64,000 nt of DNA from Nomia melanderi (Eukaryota; Arthropoda; Insecta; Hymenoptera; Halictidae): NCBI RefSeq assembly GCF_051020985.1, contig NC_135010.1, positions 1,796,001 to 1,860,000 on the forward strand, given 5' to 3'. This document shows positions 37,801 to 49,024 of this stretch, piece after piece. The notes under the pieces are model-generated. The model saw only the letters and a list, made by a program, of their open reading frames with translations. It had not been told where the DNA came from and did not search any database. The first letter of the stretch is position 1. The number at the start of each line of letters is the position of its first letter. The translations under genes were made by a program, and so were the position numbers.

Positions 37801-40800
37801 AAATGGACATCCGCAGTGCATCGCGCTCTGTCTGCGTTGTGACACCTTCAAGCAGTCGCGACTAATGTGATGACAGCCAACTTATCAATCTAAATTCATT
37901 TTTTAAATAAATATTTCAATTATCTTTTTTAACATCTGCATATATAAGTGGAAAAAAGTACCTCTTAACTTTCCAAAATTATTTCGCTTCTATTTTCTCA
38001 CAGTTGCCTTAAATCAAATCAAATTGCAGATGTCACCTTACGACATATTGATTTGAGAAGTATTTGAAACTTCGAAACCTTGTATGCATTATTTAATGCA
38101 ATAATTCAGAAAAACAATTCAGAAAAATTTTTGACGACATTCTGCACAATCTATGCTTTCAAAAAGGTTTTAAATACATTCTTCTTATAAGTTGCCTTTA
38201 ATCAGAATTTATTACCTAAATTGACTTACACAATATATTATATTATCTGTATTATCTAAAAATTTTTACTGTCAGAATAAATATAAAATAGTATATTAAT
38301 AAATTGTATAAAATCCAATTCTTTTAAGTAGTCGTGTTCTACTAACTATAAGGGAAAACAAAATAATTTACTTTAACTCTATTTATTTTAACTCTATTCA
38401 GTCAGTTGCACAGAATATAGTACTTTCATGCAACAAACTTGGTTTGCTGGACATTTTCATACTTACTAGTATATTTACAGAACGTTAAAAACATGGTTAA
38501 ATGGAACGTTAAATGGTTTCTTTTTTTATTGAATAATATAGTTTTTCAATTACTACATACATAGTACAAAATTGTGTTCTATAAAAAAATTATTGTTTTT
38601 TATATGGACAACATGCACAATAAACTACATTAAAAGAGAAAAATAAAATTTAAAAAGCAACATATTTATAGAAGTTTTCTAAGTATTATTACCTTTTTTC
38701 ACGATTTTGCGGCATATCGGTTTGGACGAGTCATAAGGCATACTTTCTTCGCAGCGTTTTGCGTGGAATGTCGCCTGATGATCTGTGACGTTCATTGGGT
38801 CTCCGCATAGAGCATTTGAGCTCGAAGAACAAACCCAACATCGCAAAGCGGAACCTATGAAACACATTACAATAAATTAAGAAGGATGTAAAACATATGT
38901 ATTAACACTTCGGGATTAGGTGGCTTTAAAATTATCCACTTTTTTTATAGTTAATACATTACTTACACTTGAGTAATTAATTGAAATTACTTATACTTTG
39001 ATACTATTATCGTGCAGGGAGAGTTTTTTGTTTCTTTAATACTACAATAGGTTTACGGAACACGTTAATTCGACGCGTATTGAAGTTTATAAACATTATT
39101 TAGTAAACGTTTCAGCGGATTTTGACTGGTGCAATATCAATATCATAATTATCTATCTCTAAATCTTTAATTTGCAAAATCTAAATGAACGAACATCAAT
39201 TTTTTAAGACCAATAGAATAAATTATACAATAAATGTCCGTAAACCTAGTGTTAAAATTGCGGGTCCTTAAGGATAACACATAATTTATATTTTTGAAGC
39301 ATTTTCTTTGTTTTATAGTGTTTTCTTATTTAGTAATTGTTGTTATATTGGAAATACTCATGCATACAGAACATTCGCAATTATCAGAAACTTGGTATAA
39401 GGCAAAATGTTTAACCCCTTGTCCTACAACAACGGGTGAGACTCGTGGGGAAGAGTTTCATCATGATTCAACAAATATGTATATTACTCAGTTCATTCGA
39501 ATTCAAAGTAAATATTATACCTCTGTAATCAACTATTATACTTAACAGGAAATATAGGCATAACATATGCTTTGAATTTTTCTCTTTTTCAATAAATTAT
39601 TAATGACAAAATAGCCGTATCGATCAGAATTGAGGAAGAAATCATAGGCCAAGGGGTTAACGAAATATTTTCCTTTTTTCTACAACTCACCACAAGGCAA
39701 AATAATACAAACAAATTCGTTTTCTATTGCAACTTTGTACGTTTCTCCGTGAAGGTTTATATTTCAATAAGATCAATCAAACGGAAAATGTTGAATCATC
39801 TCTAATAAAAACGAAATATCAATCATACTTCCGATCCCATTTGTATCAACTTTTCTTCGAGAACCAGTTCAGTAACATTCCAGAATGTAAAAACTGCGTA
39901 CAACCACAATTCTTTCTGTAAGGATTACTCATTTTCTTTCCTGGCGTGCATCAAGGAAACCCGCGGATATGGAACGATTACGTAACTGATTACGTTATAC
40001 CCACGCCTAAGTAGTGTGTGTTACGGATTATTTATTTAGAGTACTATAAAATTTGGTAGATACAATTATCGTTAAATAATTATTTCTTTATTCTTAAGTA
40101 AAATATAATGAATACTTTTTTCTCTTTTGGTTTCTAAATGTTTAGCTATTATAAGTAAATATCGTTGATTACACATGTATAGTTTTATTATAAATTATTA
40201 TAATTAATGCACATTTATTGTTGCACCAGGAATATTGGAGTCATTTTTTACATCAGAAAGAGCAGCAAATTGAACTACAACAATGGTTAGTTAATTCAAT
40301 AGGTTTGATAATTCAGGTGGTAACAATGAACCTCCGCATAACGAGATAACAAAACCTGCACTAAAAGGGTAATGACTGAAGCAAGTAAGACAATAGAAAT
40401 GGTAACGTCCAAGATGATGGTTTAAATAAAAATTTACTTAACATTTTCTACCCGTGATTTCACAAACAATTAATCATGACTATTTTACAAATAACTGCGA
40501 AATGTGCACAATTGTTTTTAACAACATATTTATCTATACTCGAATTTACTATAAAACCAACTTCTAATAATATTTTATAGAGATTCGTAAACGTTGATAT
40601 AATTAATTTATAGTTACGATAAACACTTTTATGAAAAATCAATCTGAAAAATTAAATTCGCACCCAAAGGTTAATATTTCTAACAAATTTTGTATATTTT
40701 ATATATTCAAACAGGTTAACATAATATAAACTATTTTTTGTTTCTTTTCTAAGTTATTAACAAAATATAAAATTAACACGTATCCTTTAATTTTTTCACT

Positions 40801-41370
40801 GTATCATATGATACTTTACTTTTCACTTTTTTCTAATACAAAACGTCTCTAATCACAACAAAGCGAAGACACTTATTTCACACAATAACATAGTACAGAA
40901 AGTACCTGTTTCTCTTGGAAATATTATTTTTCTCAAACTGTAATACTTAAAACCGAAGGCCCCCTTTAATATAAAACAGTTAAACCGCAATACATTTGTA
41001 ACTAACAAAATATGTATTTTTACACTTCAAACACAATGTAGGAAAAAAATGTGCATTAACAAGTTCACTCTAGTACGTATCATCGGCGGTACACGGGTAA
41101 TTTACAACATTACAATAAACCAACGTTAATAAGCAAATTAGTTACAAATTATTTATTTACTTGCAATTTGCAGCTAAAGTCAGAAAACTAGATACGTAAG
41201 AACAGAATCTACTTCAACATTATTTTCGCAAACAATCTTATTATTACGGTCTGCGACTAAATATATATAAACATATCCTATCCCCTGAATGTGTCAAACA
41301 TTAACTCACCTGACTGTGCAAGAAGGACCAAACCAAAGATCACCAGTATACACTCTATTCGAGACGACAT
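31608..41370 (-). CDS. Ly6/uPAR three-finger GPI-anchored protein, gene A
   Basis: Three exons, 41370-41310, 38854-38693 and 31849-31608, splice in phase 1 at both junctions to 154 codons. Residues 1-23 form a signal peptide. Ten cysteines (26, 29, 37, 55, 68, 85, 100, 114, 117, 122) give the Ly6 pattern, ending in the diagnostic CSTDLCN. NVT at 42-44 is a possible N-glycosylation site. Residues from about 124 form a small-residue omega region and hydrophobic tail typical of GPI attachment. Insect Ly6 proteins act at the cell surface in septate junctions, channel regulation and trafficking; the exact orthologue is not recognised. Gene B is its tandem paralogue. Intron 2 (6.8 kb) is swollen by insertions. 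No disabling change is visible. Confidence 0.88.
32507..32557. mobile_element. TTAA MITE, family 1, end fragment
   Basis: The terminus GCTTGGTAGTTTAGTGTTAA lies in the A-specific part of intron 2. The remainder is not recognisable. Confidence 0.4.
33512..34268. mobile_element. TTAA MITE, family 2, interrupted
   Basis: The left end TTGACCCCTTGCTTTATAAT and the right end AAATCATAGAGCAAAGGGTTAA match family 2, but they are 757 bp apart. About 500 bp of unrelated sequence, containing a CGAAAACAAAATTTCATG-type dispersed repeat near 33858, has been inserted. Confidence 0.6.
34773..35135. mobile_element. hAT-type foldback MITE
   Basis: A 363-bp unit whose ends are CAGAGATTGA and, inverted, CAAGGATTGA. 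It is flanked by a perfect 8-bp duplication, GTTGTAAC (34765-34772 and 35136-35143). Inverted similarity runs inward for about 140 bp per arm, so most of the element is palindromic. CAG ends with 8-bp duplications are the signature of the hAT superfamily. It has no coding capacity and lies in intron 2 of Ly6 gene A. Confidence 0.85.
35329..35712 (+). other. Intronic open frame kept in both duplicated units
   Basis: A 127-codon plus-strand frame lies inside intron 2 of gene A. Its counterpart in gene B (53342-53746) is open for 134 codons. Over the shared 90 or so codons (for example ASDEFIMKARRLHESSLSK) there are about seven base differences, some silent and some not, and no stop in either copy. 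No domain is recognised. The recent duplication alone may explain the shared frame. Confidence 0.25.
36076..37866. other. Intron 2 segment present only in copy A
   Basis: Copy B joins directly from the equivalent of 36075 to that of 37867. The inserted or retained 1.8 kb has a G+C-richer part at about 36330-36560, short open frames and no recognised element ends. Confidence 0.5.
38693..38854 (-). CDS. Ly6 gene A exon 2: first two fingers
   Basis: A 162-nt exon with acceptor TTTCATAG and donor GTAATA. It encodes five cysteines starting LRCWVCSSSS and ending CRKIVKK. Compared with exon 2 of gene B the peptide is only about 50% identical, although the adjoining intron is close to 90% identical. 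Confidence 0.92.
39411..39660. mobile_element. TTAA MITE, family 2, with empty site in copy B
   Basis: A complete 250-bp copy with ends TTAACCCCTTGTCCTACAAC and ATAGGCCAAGGGGTTAA. At the matching position in copy B (about 55408-55415) the sequence is ATGTTTAATGAAG with a single TTAA. This is a clean presence/absence pair fitting precise piggyBac-type insertion or excision after the duplication. Confidence 0.92.
41310..41370 (-). CDS. Ly6 gene A exon 1: signal peptide
   Basis: ATG at 41370-41368 in the context GGCCAGAATG, then MSSRIECILVIFGLVLLAQS and a split Gly codon before the donor GTGAGT. It is nearly identical to exon 1 of gene B (two residue changes). Confidence 0.92.
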
Positions 41371-41540
41371 TCTGGCCGGTCACTCGGAGACTTCAATGCG
41401 TCTGGTGTCCAGTTGTGATCGATGTATCGTTCGCACGGATCACGATCGGTTCAATTCGAATGAAATAATCTAATCTTGTAAGGGTTGAGAAACAGTTGGC
41501 AAGGAACTGCTGGTGTCACCGAACGTGTTCTCTACGATAC
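41371..41540 (-). promoter_or_regulatory. Probable promoter and 5' untranslated region of Ly6 gene A
   Basis: The sequence immediately upstream of the ATG is conserved in copy B (57127-57280), including GTCTCCGAGTGACCGGCCAG and GATCCGTGCGAACGATA. No clear TATA box was found; the start site is not determined. Confidence 0.4.
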
Positions 41541-41794
41541 TGATGAGACAACACCCCCTTTTCGCCGGGAGCGTACGCACAGTCTCCTTCTTCCCTCACT
41601 CCCTTCCACGAAGTCATTCCACTCCTCTTGCCGGCACGCGGCTACCATGGACCGGCGTAATAACATATCGTGCCTAATAACCCCGTAACCCCTCCGTGGA
41701 CGATGCAAGTGCCAGGAAGTAGGAGTCAAGAGCAAACAACCGAAGAAGGCTTTTAGAGAACATAAGAGACGAAACAATAATTGTGGGCTTAAGG

Positions 41795-41930
41795 GAGGGA
41801 CCGAGAAAAAGAGAGAGAGATAGACAGAGAGAGAGAGAGAGTGAGAAAGAGAGGAGGTTGCAGCCAGAAAGAGAAAGAGGGAGAAGGAATGATAGTGAGA
41901 GGAAGAAAGAGAGAGAGCAACATTGCTCGC
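41795..41930. repeat. Imperfect (GA)n tract upstream of Ly6 gene A
   Basis: A purine-only region of GAGAGA and GAAAGA units, CT-rich on the gene's strand, about 430 bp before the ATG. Copy B lacks it. Long open frames in this tract on both strands are composition artefacts. GAGAG motifs can bind GAGA-type factors in insects, but function here is only a possibility. Confidence 0.85.
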
Positions 41931-42204
41931 GGCCCTCATTGGTCTCATTAGGACAATTACAGACCTGTTGAACGCTCTGGGATCTTTCGAGGTATATGCT
42001 GGAAACTAGAGCATGTGTTCGTTCAGCAACCACTGAATTTTCAGATTGCTCTCCACAGAGATTGAGCAAATTGTATTGAAGGGATTTTGTCGTTATTAGT
42101 TTTATTTATCTAATAGGGAATGTGGGATTGTTTACTAGGATAAATGAATTATTGCTATAATTACGTGTATTTTTGATTGTGAGTTTCAATTGCTTTATTT
42201 CAAG

Positions 42205-43125
42205 ACCTACAGGTAAACATAGGGGGAATAGAAATTTTATGAGATTTCATAATGTTTAGTTTTAAAATGCGACTTTTTTTAGATAAGTGAATTAATAGAT
42301 AATTAAGAAGTTAGAAAACAGTAGGGTTATGTATATTTTAGTATAAGTAACATTTATATTTCGTTGTTTCCTGCCATTTTCAATCACATTGGAGATGTCA
42401 TGATTTATGACAATCATAAATATGGAGCAACTTGAATAATATAAATATATAATTCAAAAATTTGTACACTTTACGAAAATGAAAATTTTACAATATATTT
42501 ACATTATATTTTAATGTATATGTCTTGTATATGAAGTTCGTGAGTATCTTTAAACATTTTATCTGATGCAATATTTAAGTTCCATTACTCATTCGTATCA
42601 CTTCAGTTTTTTCCTTGTATGTCTTAATAATTATTTATCTTGCTATTGAATCACACTCAAATATCAATCCTCGACAAGATATGCAAATTATAAAGAAATT
42701 CTGTATTGCTATCATATGGAGTCTTCCCAAAATATCAATACACTGACTATATTTCCTTACATTTAATAACATGTTTTAAAATTTCATAAAAAAGGTTATA
42801 GAATGAAATGAGTTACTCCACAAATTAATATTTTTTTATTCTGTATAATTAGTTTTACACTTAATACAATTTGCATCGTGGGATGACCCGTTTTTAGTAA
42901 AACTCGAAAAGAAAAACATAAGAGCTTCTGTATAAAAAAGAAACAAAAGAATCTAAACTCTAGCGAGTGATATCCCTATCCCACAATTTATTTCCTGAAA
43001 AAACAACAATAATTATATTCGCATTTTTTTTGTATTGGCCATATTATTAATTGCTTGCACACCAACATTAGTTGCCTTTTTCTATCGTAGAACTGCAAGT
43101 TAAAGCAGGTCAAGTTAGTTTTCTT
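42205..43125. other. Upstream segment present only in copy A
   Basis: About 0.9 kb of AT-rich DNA has no counterpart in copy B, which passes directly from the equivalent of about 42200 to 43126. No element ends are recognised. Confidence 0.5.
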
Positions 43126-44335
43126 TCATTTATGGTAACGTTAACATTGATCACTTGACTCTACGTTCGTACTAACGTAGAACAACGTCCAATTATTCGT
43201 CTTTTATGGTTTGAAGATGTATTTAGAATTGAAATCCTTTCAAGACTCATCGCATCCATCTGTGATAATACAGAACAGCATACACACAGCGTTTTTCTGC
43301 AAAAGAGTGCCTATAAACGGATTGAGAAATTAAAAAATAGTTAAGTAAGTGTTATGAAGAACTAAAGAAAACCATGTATGCGTAATTCATAGCAAAAAAT
43401 ATCTTTTTCTGTGGGCATAAAGAAACTTGGATAACAATAAACTAAATGTGTTGAAAAGTAAAGGAACAACATCGAATAATATATAATATTATTTAACATA
43501 TTTTATTTTTATTGTAATAATCTTTATAACTACATCGAATAACATGCAATTCTGTTTAACCATTTAGTAACCTTTAATTTAATATCAGTAAAATTCGAAC
43601 CGGTAGGCTAGTCATAAAGTTATCACTATAAAATCGATATAATAATAATCAACTGTTTTTTGAACAGATAGAATAGTGTTTTTTTTTATAAAAATATTTA
43701 TTTCTGTTGAAAATGATGACTTAATTAGAGTATATTGTGAAAATAAATGTATTTTTTCCAAAAGTTTTTATTTGAGAGCTGAAGGATTAAATGTATAATA
43801 TAAGTAAACATTACAGTATATTATAAAATATAATCTATATTAAATTTATAATGAATTAATTAAATTAATTAAAGTAAGAACTAATTTAAATCGTTTAGCA
43901 AAAATGTAGACATTTTATAAGTGATCATTCATATGGATCATTCATTACATTCATATGGAAATTTAATTTGACACTCTATCCATCTGGAATGAATTTAATT
44001 TTCAGATTGCTCAGAAGCATAACGGTAATGAAGACGTACCTTTTGCTACGGAGAACTGTAATCCTCTTTGCAGTACTACTTTAATTTAAGTTACAAAAGT
44101 TAATGTAAGTTCAAATATTTATTGATATATTGTTTTTGTTCGAGATAACATCGAATAAGAGGAACGCTGAAATATATCATTTAACGAAAAAGTACAGAAA
44201 CGTATATCGAAGAAGTATTGCTTTCTGAAAAGAGTTAGTAATTAAAAACAACTGTGAATCTATCCACATAAAGTGAAATGGGGATAAGGAAAAAAGTATC
44301 CCTGTATTTCGTACATTACTTTATTAATAATATGC
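43126..44335. other. Conserved upstream block of copy A
   Basis: Almost identical to 57705-58915 in copy B. It has no coding frame of note and is the distal upstream flank of Ly6 gene A. Confidence 0.6.
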
Positions 44336-44716
44336 ACATAAGGTATTATTACAAATGCAACTGAGAAAGAATGTATCGACATAAACTTGTTTTTTTTCAG
44401 CAAGTTTAAATGTTAACCAAGCGTTGAATCATAAAGGAGTGTCTAATGGTGAATCACCATACTGCAATTGGAGACGGTTGACCTGTATTCAAAACCGAAA
44501 TCATTCATACGAAAAAGTTTTACTCATTTTATTTTTATCTATTTGGTTTAAAAATCTTTAGATTGTAATATCTAATTTATTATACTAAATAAATTGATTA
44601 AATCATTAAATGAATAATAAAATATCTGCCCTCTATTTGTTTTTGAATTGAAAGTATGACATATGAAAAATTACTTATTTTCTATTGAAACTTTTACGTA
44701 AATCTGTGTATATTAG

Positions 44717-45328
44717 TATACAAGGTGTATACTATTATAGTTAGAATAAAATCGTAAAGGAAATTTTACTTTATTTAACAAACTCTATCATAGTACAATA
44801 TCAAGTTTTTCATAAGCGCAGTGGTGCAGTTCCAAAATTCAATTGTACTTTTTTAGAAAAGAAAACTATCTATTTTCTTTTACATAAACAGTTTTTTAGT
44901 GTCTTCTTCTGTTACCATTAAAACCTGAATATCTTTCAAGATGTTTTATTTTGAATATTCAGTGTTATGTGAATGCTTCGTCATATTGGAGTTACTTTGC
45001 TAATCTTACTTACTAACAGCATGCCTTCAATGAATATCCGAAGTAAATATCTCAAAAAATATTCAGTTTCCAATGAGCCATAATAGAATCGTAAACGTTT
45101 TTATGTAAAACAACGCACAGAAAGGATTGATATAAACAAAATATAGAGTTTCTTTTAAGAAAAAGTGCAATTGCATTTTGCAACTGCACCAATGCATTTA
45201 TGAAAAAACCTGGTATTGTAGTATGACAAAGCCTGTCAAATAATGAAAAGCTTATCTTTACGATTTTTTTAAAATCCAATAGAAACAAAGTTATAGATCA
45301 TTTCAGTAACTAGATACACCCTGTATAT
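44717..45328. mobile_element. Foldback MITE with about 180-bp inverted arms
   Basis: The left end ATACAAGGTGTATAC pairs with the inverted right end ATACAGGGTGTATC. The arms share AAAATCGTAAAG, TTTTTCATAAGCGCAGTGG (TTTTTTCATAAATGCATTGG on the other arm) and CAATTGTACTTTTT-type blocks in the same order. A 78-codon minus frame within the right arm is a shadow. Confidence 0.75.
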
Positions 45329-45879
45329 CATGCATGCACACACACACGCGCGCGCAATCAAATTAGTTGATTGTTTTACATTAATTATAATATTATATTG
45401 ATTATAATAATAATTAGTTGTAGGCTTGTCGTTAAAATATTATTAATAATGTGTATAATATAACATCTACTAAATTATTATCATTCAGAAAAGTCGTATT
45501 CGTCCGAAATTGAAAATTAGTTATAAAATAAAAATAATGAATTTCATATATTACGAATTTTATTTGCAAATTATATCTGTTGAACTTCAAGAAAAATATA
45601 ACCAGTTACTGTGAAGTACTTCTTGTAAACTGAAAGTTTAAAACACACATCACGTTCAAATTGATGTCAGAGTAGACAAGTAGTGGTTATGACGTGATCC
45701 AGTTCAGGTAAACGAATCACGTGCTCACAAGCTGTTACTGCCAGCTTCATAAACGAAATTAATTATTTTCTAATGTTTGGCAGATTGCTTTACTTTTATG
45801 ATAGATATACAATGAGTCACAAGAGTGTTCGTAACTCCTGAACTGCCGACATTGAACTATTGATATTTATTTGTAATGG

Positions 45880-46302
45880 AAATTTCAAAGTTCTTATCAA
45901 CAGGAATGTATATTGGAATTACGAAGTTATCAAATTTATACAAACTTCATTGCAAAACGACATGTCAATATAACATATAACATTCATATAACAAGAATGT
46001 AGTTTTCCATAAACCGGAACAAAATTGGTCTCACAAGAGTATTCGTACTTGCCCAAGTAATACAAAAGATACAATTATCAAAATACAAGTATTAATAACT
46101 AATGTCTGGTTGGTCCTACTTTGTATATTATAATAATTTTGAGACGATCTGAATCATGAGGCTTGTAAGACCAATTTTTTTCTAATTTACGTAAAATTAC
46201 ATTTTTGTTATATTGACATGTCGTTTTGCAGTAAAATAAATATAAGTTTGAAAGCTTCGTAATTTCAACATACATTCCTGTTGATAAAAGCTTTGAAACG
46301 TG
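45880..46302. mobile_element. Foldback element with about 150-bp inverted arms
   Basis: Arms at 45880-46046 and 46155-46302 are inverted copies, sharing TTATCAACAGGAATGTAT, GCAAAACGACATGTCAATAT and AAAATTGGTCTYACAAG. The outer ends were not fixed; a CACAAGAGTGTTCGTA motif at 45815 and its echo at 46036 suggest Tc1-type termini. Confidence 0.7.
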
Positions 46303-46941
46303 AGTGGATGTGTTAAGTCAAGGTCGACTTTGCTTTCCAACGTTGTTTATTGTTTATTGTACTCCAGTTGATGTATTTTTTTATTCTTTATAAAAAGTTG
46401 TTAACCTATTTGTATCATAAAGTTAATAGTTTAGAGGATATTTTAATTCAACTAATTTTACTTATTTTTACTAATTTTAACTTTAATTACAGAAAATGTT
46501 CAACATAACCATTATTTAAATTACGATATTCTTTAAATCACGAGAACAATAATTTTCTTACACTATTTAATTACACTGATATATAAAGACGCACCACTAT
46601 ATATTCGTTTAACAATGTATAGCAATGTATATACACATTTTAATTATTAACTTTACATGACTTCATTAATGGTAAATACATTCTATTGTAAATGTTGATA
46701 ATGCATCGCTGTGTGAAATGTTGAAACAGAATAGTTTTGTTACTTAATTTACGTGTGAATTATCCTTAAACTAATTTCAAAAACCATCGTCTATAACGCA
46801 TCGGAAAATATTGAATATTTCTAGTAAAATCTTTCGAATGCAAAGAGTTAATATTTTTTATTACGTGAACCACATGAACGTTGATTTCCTGAGATCAATC
46901 AAATCGATGTAAAATCGTTAGAAATCTGTACAATGAGCAGA

Positions 46942-47172
46942 TTAACACTTTCGGAGCCACAATGGTCTCATGGGACCGAAGCTTCGCAATGACTTGAAAA
47001 CAATTATAATTCATACGATAAATAACATCGAATAAACATGTCTAATAGCGTAAATAACTAGATAACAGTGTAACGTAAGAATTGTGCTAGCAAATGATTA
47101 ATAACTGTTCCTTTTTATGTTTGCTGCAGACGAATAGAACTCTGATGTTTTTTGTGGCAGCCAACGTGTTAA
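46942..47172. mobile_element. TTAA MITE, family 3
   Basis: A 231-bp unit flanked by TTAA, with left end TTAACACTTTCGGAGCCAC and inverted right end TTAACACGTTGGCTGCCAC. Confidence 0.75.
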
Positions 47173-47731
47173 AGTATATTTGCATATCAATGGTCTATCA
47201 GCGGTGTAATTGTGTTTCATCAATAACCTGAGAATGGCCAAGTTGGTTACAGATATCTATACACAGGATTACAAAGTGGGGCTTGCCGTCTCGTTAAAGA
47301 AGACTTGTTAGAGGTCAGGAGACCAATTAACCTCGCAAGACATTACCGAATTGACTCAAGCATTTGACCCTTTATTCTCGGCCGTGTGCGTATAAACGTA
47401 AATACGAGTGCTCCTAAACACACATGTTTCCCAGTGTGCAAGTTAAAAGTTACCACCATTGATGCAAAGCTTACCGCCGAACGGGATATGTCTCCCAGTT
47501 CATTCATAAAGTCATTTAATTTCTGCCTTTAGAAGTCAATAGTCATTTCCGGCCGTTCCATGTCATTGTCTTTCCTGTTATTCACTAGAACTAATTCGTG
47601 TATCATTTGAAGAGCTATTGCTAAAAATATTCGCGCCACGTATAGGATTTCTATGAAATCACGAAAAGAACATGTTTTTCTAGTATCAAACAATATTTCA
47701 TGGGAGTATGAACTTTATTTATACTTATATA
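47173..47731. other. G+C-richer spacer
   Basis: No gene is seen. A TGGCCAAGTTGGTTA string near 47235 resembles a tRNA D-arm, but no acceptor or T arm follows. Confidence 0.35.
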
Positions 47732-48186
47732 TACACTGATCCACGAAACTATTGGGCCAGCTCATAAATAATGCGATATTTCATATTTCTTTTGTTTTTG
47801 AAAATAAGAATAAACAAAACATTTTTTTTTAAGTAATTATGATTTGTAGATAGGCAGTTTATAGATAATGAAGGAGAATATGTTTCAGATTATCTTTATT
47901 TTTAAAAATAAAAGATATATAAAAATCCATATTATTTGAAACGTTTATGTTGGTAGTGGCTTAAGTAAACTTAAAAATTATTTAAAAACCCATTAAAAAA
48001 AAGGGATTATGTAGAATTATAGCTATTATAACGATTAACTTGAGTTGTTTGAAAAATGGACTTCTTGCACTCACCGAATAGGAAATATTTTGAAATGTCA
48101 TTTCATTGGAATGGAATAACACGTGACTGAGATGTTTGTTTCTGTTACAAATATATCGATTTTACATACTTTTGTTGATCAGTGTA
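47732..48186. mobile_element. Tc1/mariner-type MITE
   Basis: Ends are TACACTGATCCACGAAACTA and, inverted, TACACTGATCAACAAAAGTA, with TA at both borders. The unit is about 455 bp and non-coding. TACACTGATC termini next to TA are typical of Tc1/mariner non-autonomous elements. Confidence 0.8.
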
Positions 48187-48619
48187 AATTGTAATTTAAT
48201 TGTCAATACTCAAATGTATTACATAAAAATAATGTTGTAAATATAACTAAACTTGGCAAACCTCAAATTACACAGCGATCATTCATCTTATAGATGAAAA
48301 ATTATTCTTTTATTACATATTATAATTACATAAGTAAACAACGTAAAATGCCTTATATATTAATATACAAAAGAGCATATCATATCAAGTCAATCATCGT
48401 ACTTATTACATTAAAGTTTATTAGTACAAAACATTAAACTAATTTCAGGTAAAATATATTTCCATTAAGTGTGACTCGATACTAGAATAACATAATAATA
48501 GGTGATTGAAATAGTTTTATAATTTTACTACAGTTGTATTTTATTATTCAATATTCAACAATATTCTGCAGTAATATTTTAATTTACTGATAACATTAAC
48601 AAATGTTACTTAAAGTAAA
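48187..48619. other. AT-rich spacer
   Basis: Nothing recognised. Confidence 0.45.
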
Positions 48620-48806
48620 TTAATGTCTCACACTAGAAATACTAGCAGCGAAATCTATTAGATTTTAAGATTTCTTATAAGAAGTATAAGAACACAGTTG
48701 TTGATATTTGATAGCGTCTTCATTAAGATAAATGCAAGAATAAGTGAAAAGACACATTTCTGATTAAAATGAACCATTTCGATCTGTCCAGTAGTTCTAG
48801 CGTTAA
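48620..48806. mobile_element. TTAA MITE, family 1, abutting a Ly6 stop codon
   Basis: Right terminus CCAGTAGTTCTAGCGTTAA and left TTAATGTCTCACACTAGAAA. The right-hand TTAA ends exactly at the base before the TAA stop of the Ly6 exon at 48807-49024, so the element supplies the whole sequence 3' of that gene. Confidence 0.7.
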
Positions 48807-49024
48807 TTAAATATTAACGGGAAACACGTTGATACAAGTGAGAAGCAAGAGAAACCCTAAACACTGTGATGTAAATAAGTAAATCGATCCTTGACCGTTG
48901 CAAGCGTAGTCGTTGCAAAAGGAACACGTGATGCTGGGCTTTAGTAAATATTTCTCATGGCGGCAGTATCCATCGATTTCGCGTGACGGCACGCAACCTC
49001 GTACCGTCACCAGAACGTCCCTAT
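48807..49024 (-). CDS. Ly6/uPAR gene C, 3'-terminal exon
   Basis: After the acceptor TTAATGATGCAG the exon continues in phase 1, like exon 3 of genes A and B. It reads RDVLVTVRGCVPSREIDGYC and then CSFCNDYACN, the last five cysteines of a Ly6 fold. A hydrophobic tail (FLLLLTCINVF) consistent with a GPI signal and a TAA stop follow. It is intact but clearly distinct from A and B. Its signal-peptide and first-finger exons were not found in 49-52.8 kb, where a gypsy element has inserted. They may be lost or lie further upstream. Either a partial gene or a pseudogene. Confidence 0.75.

Larger units (their letters stand above)
31285..44335. repeat. Segmental duplication, copy A
   Basis: Colinear with 52469-58915. 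High-identity blocks include 35170-36075, 39120-41780 and 43126-44335; by hand count about 97% over a 215-bp intron block. Copy A is longer because of material absent from B: 31945-35168, 36076-37866, a MITE at 39411, a GA tract at about 41799-41990 and 42205-43125. Right of about 44335 similarity ends. Confidence 0.9.

Noticed and set aside
41532..42069. Long open frames of 131 and 138 codons over the GA tract
   Set aside because: They exist because a purine-only repeat has few stops. Low-complexity Ser/Leu or Arg/Glu peptides; the tract is absent from copy B.
45335..45352. CACACACACGCGCGCG run
   Set aside because: Too short to list as a notable microsatellite.
47230..47310. tRNA-like string TGGCCAAGTTGGTTA
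   Set aside because: Only the D-arm resemblance is present. No B box, no anticodon stem and no acceptor pairing follow.
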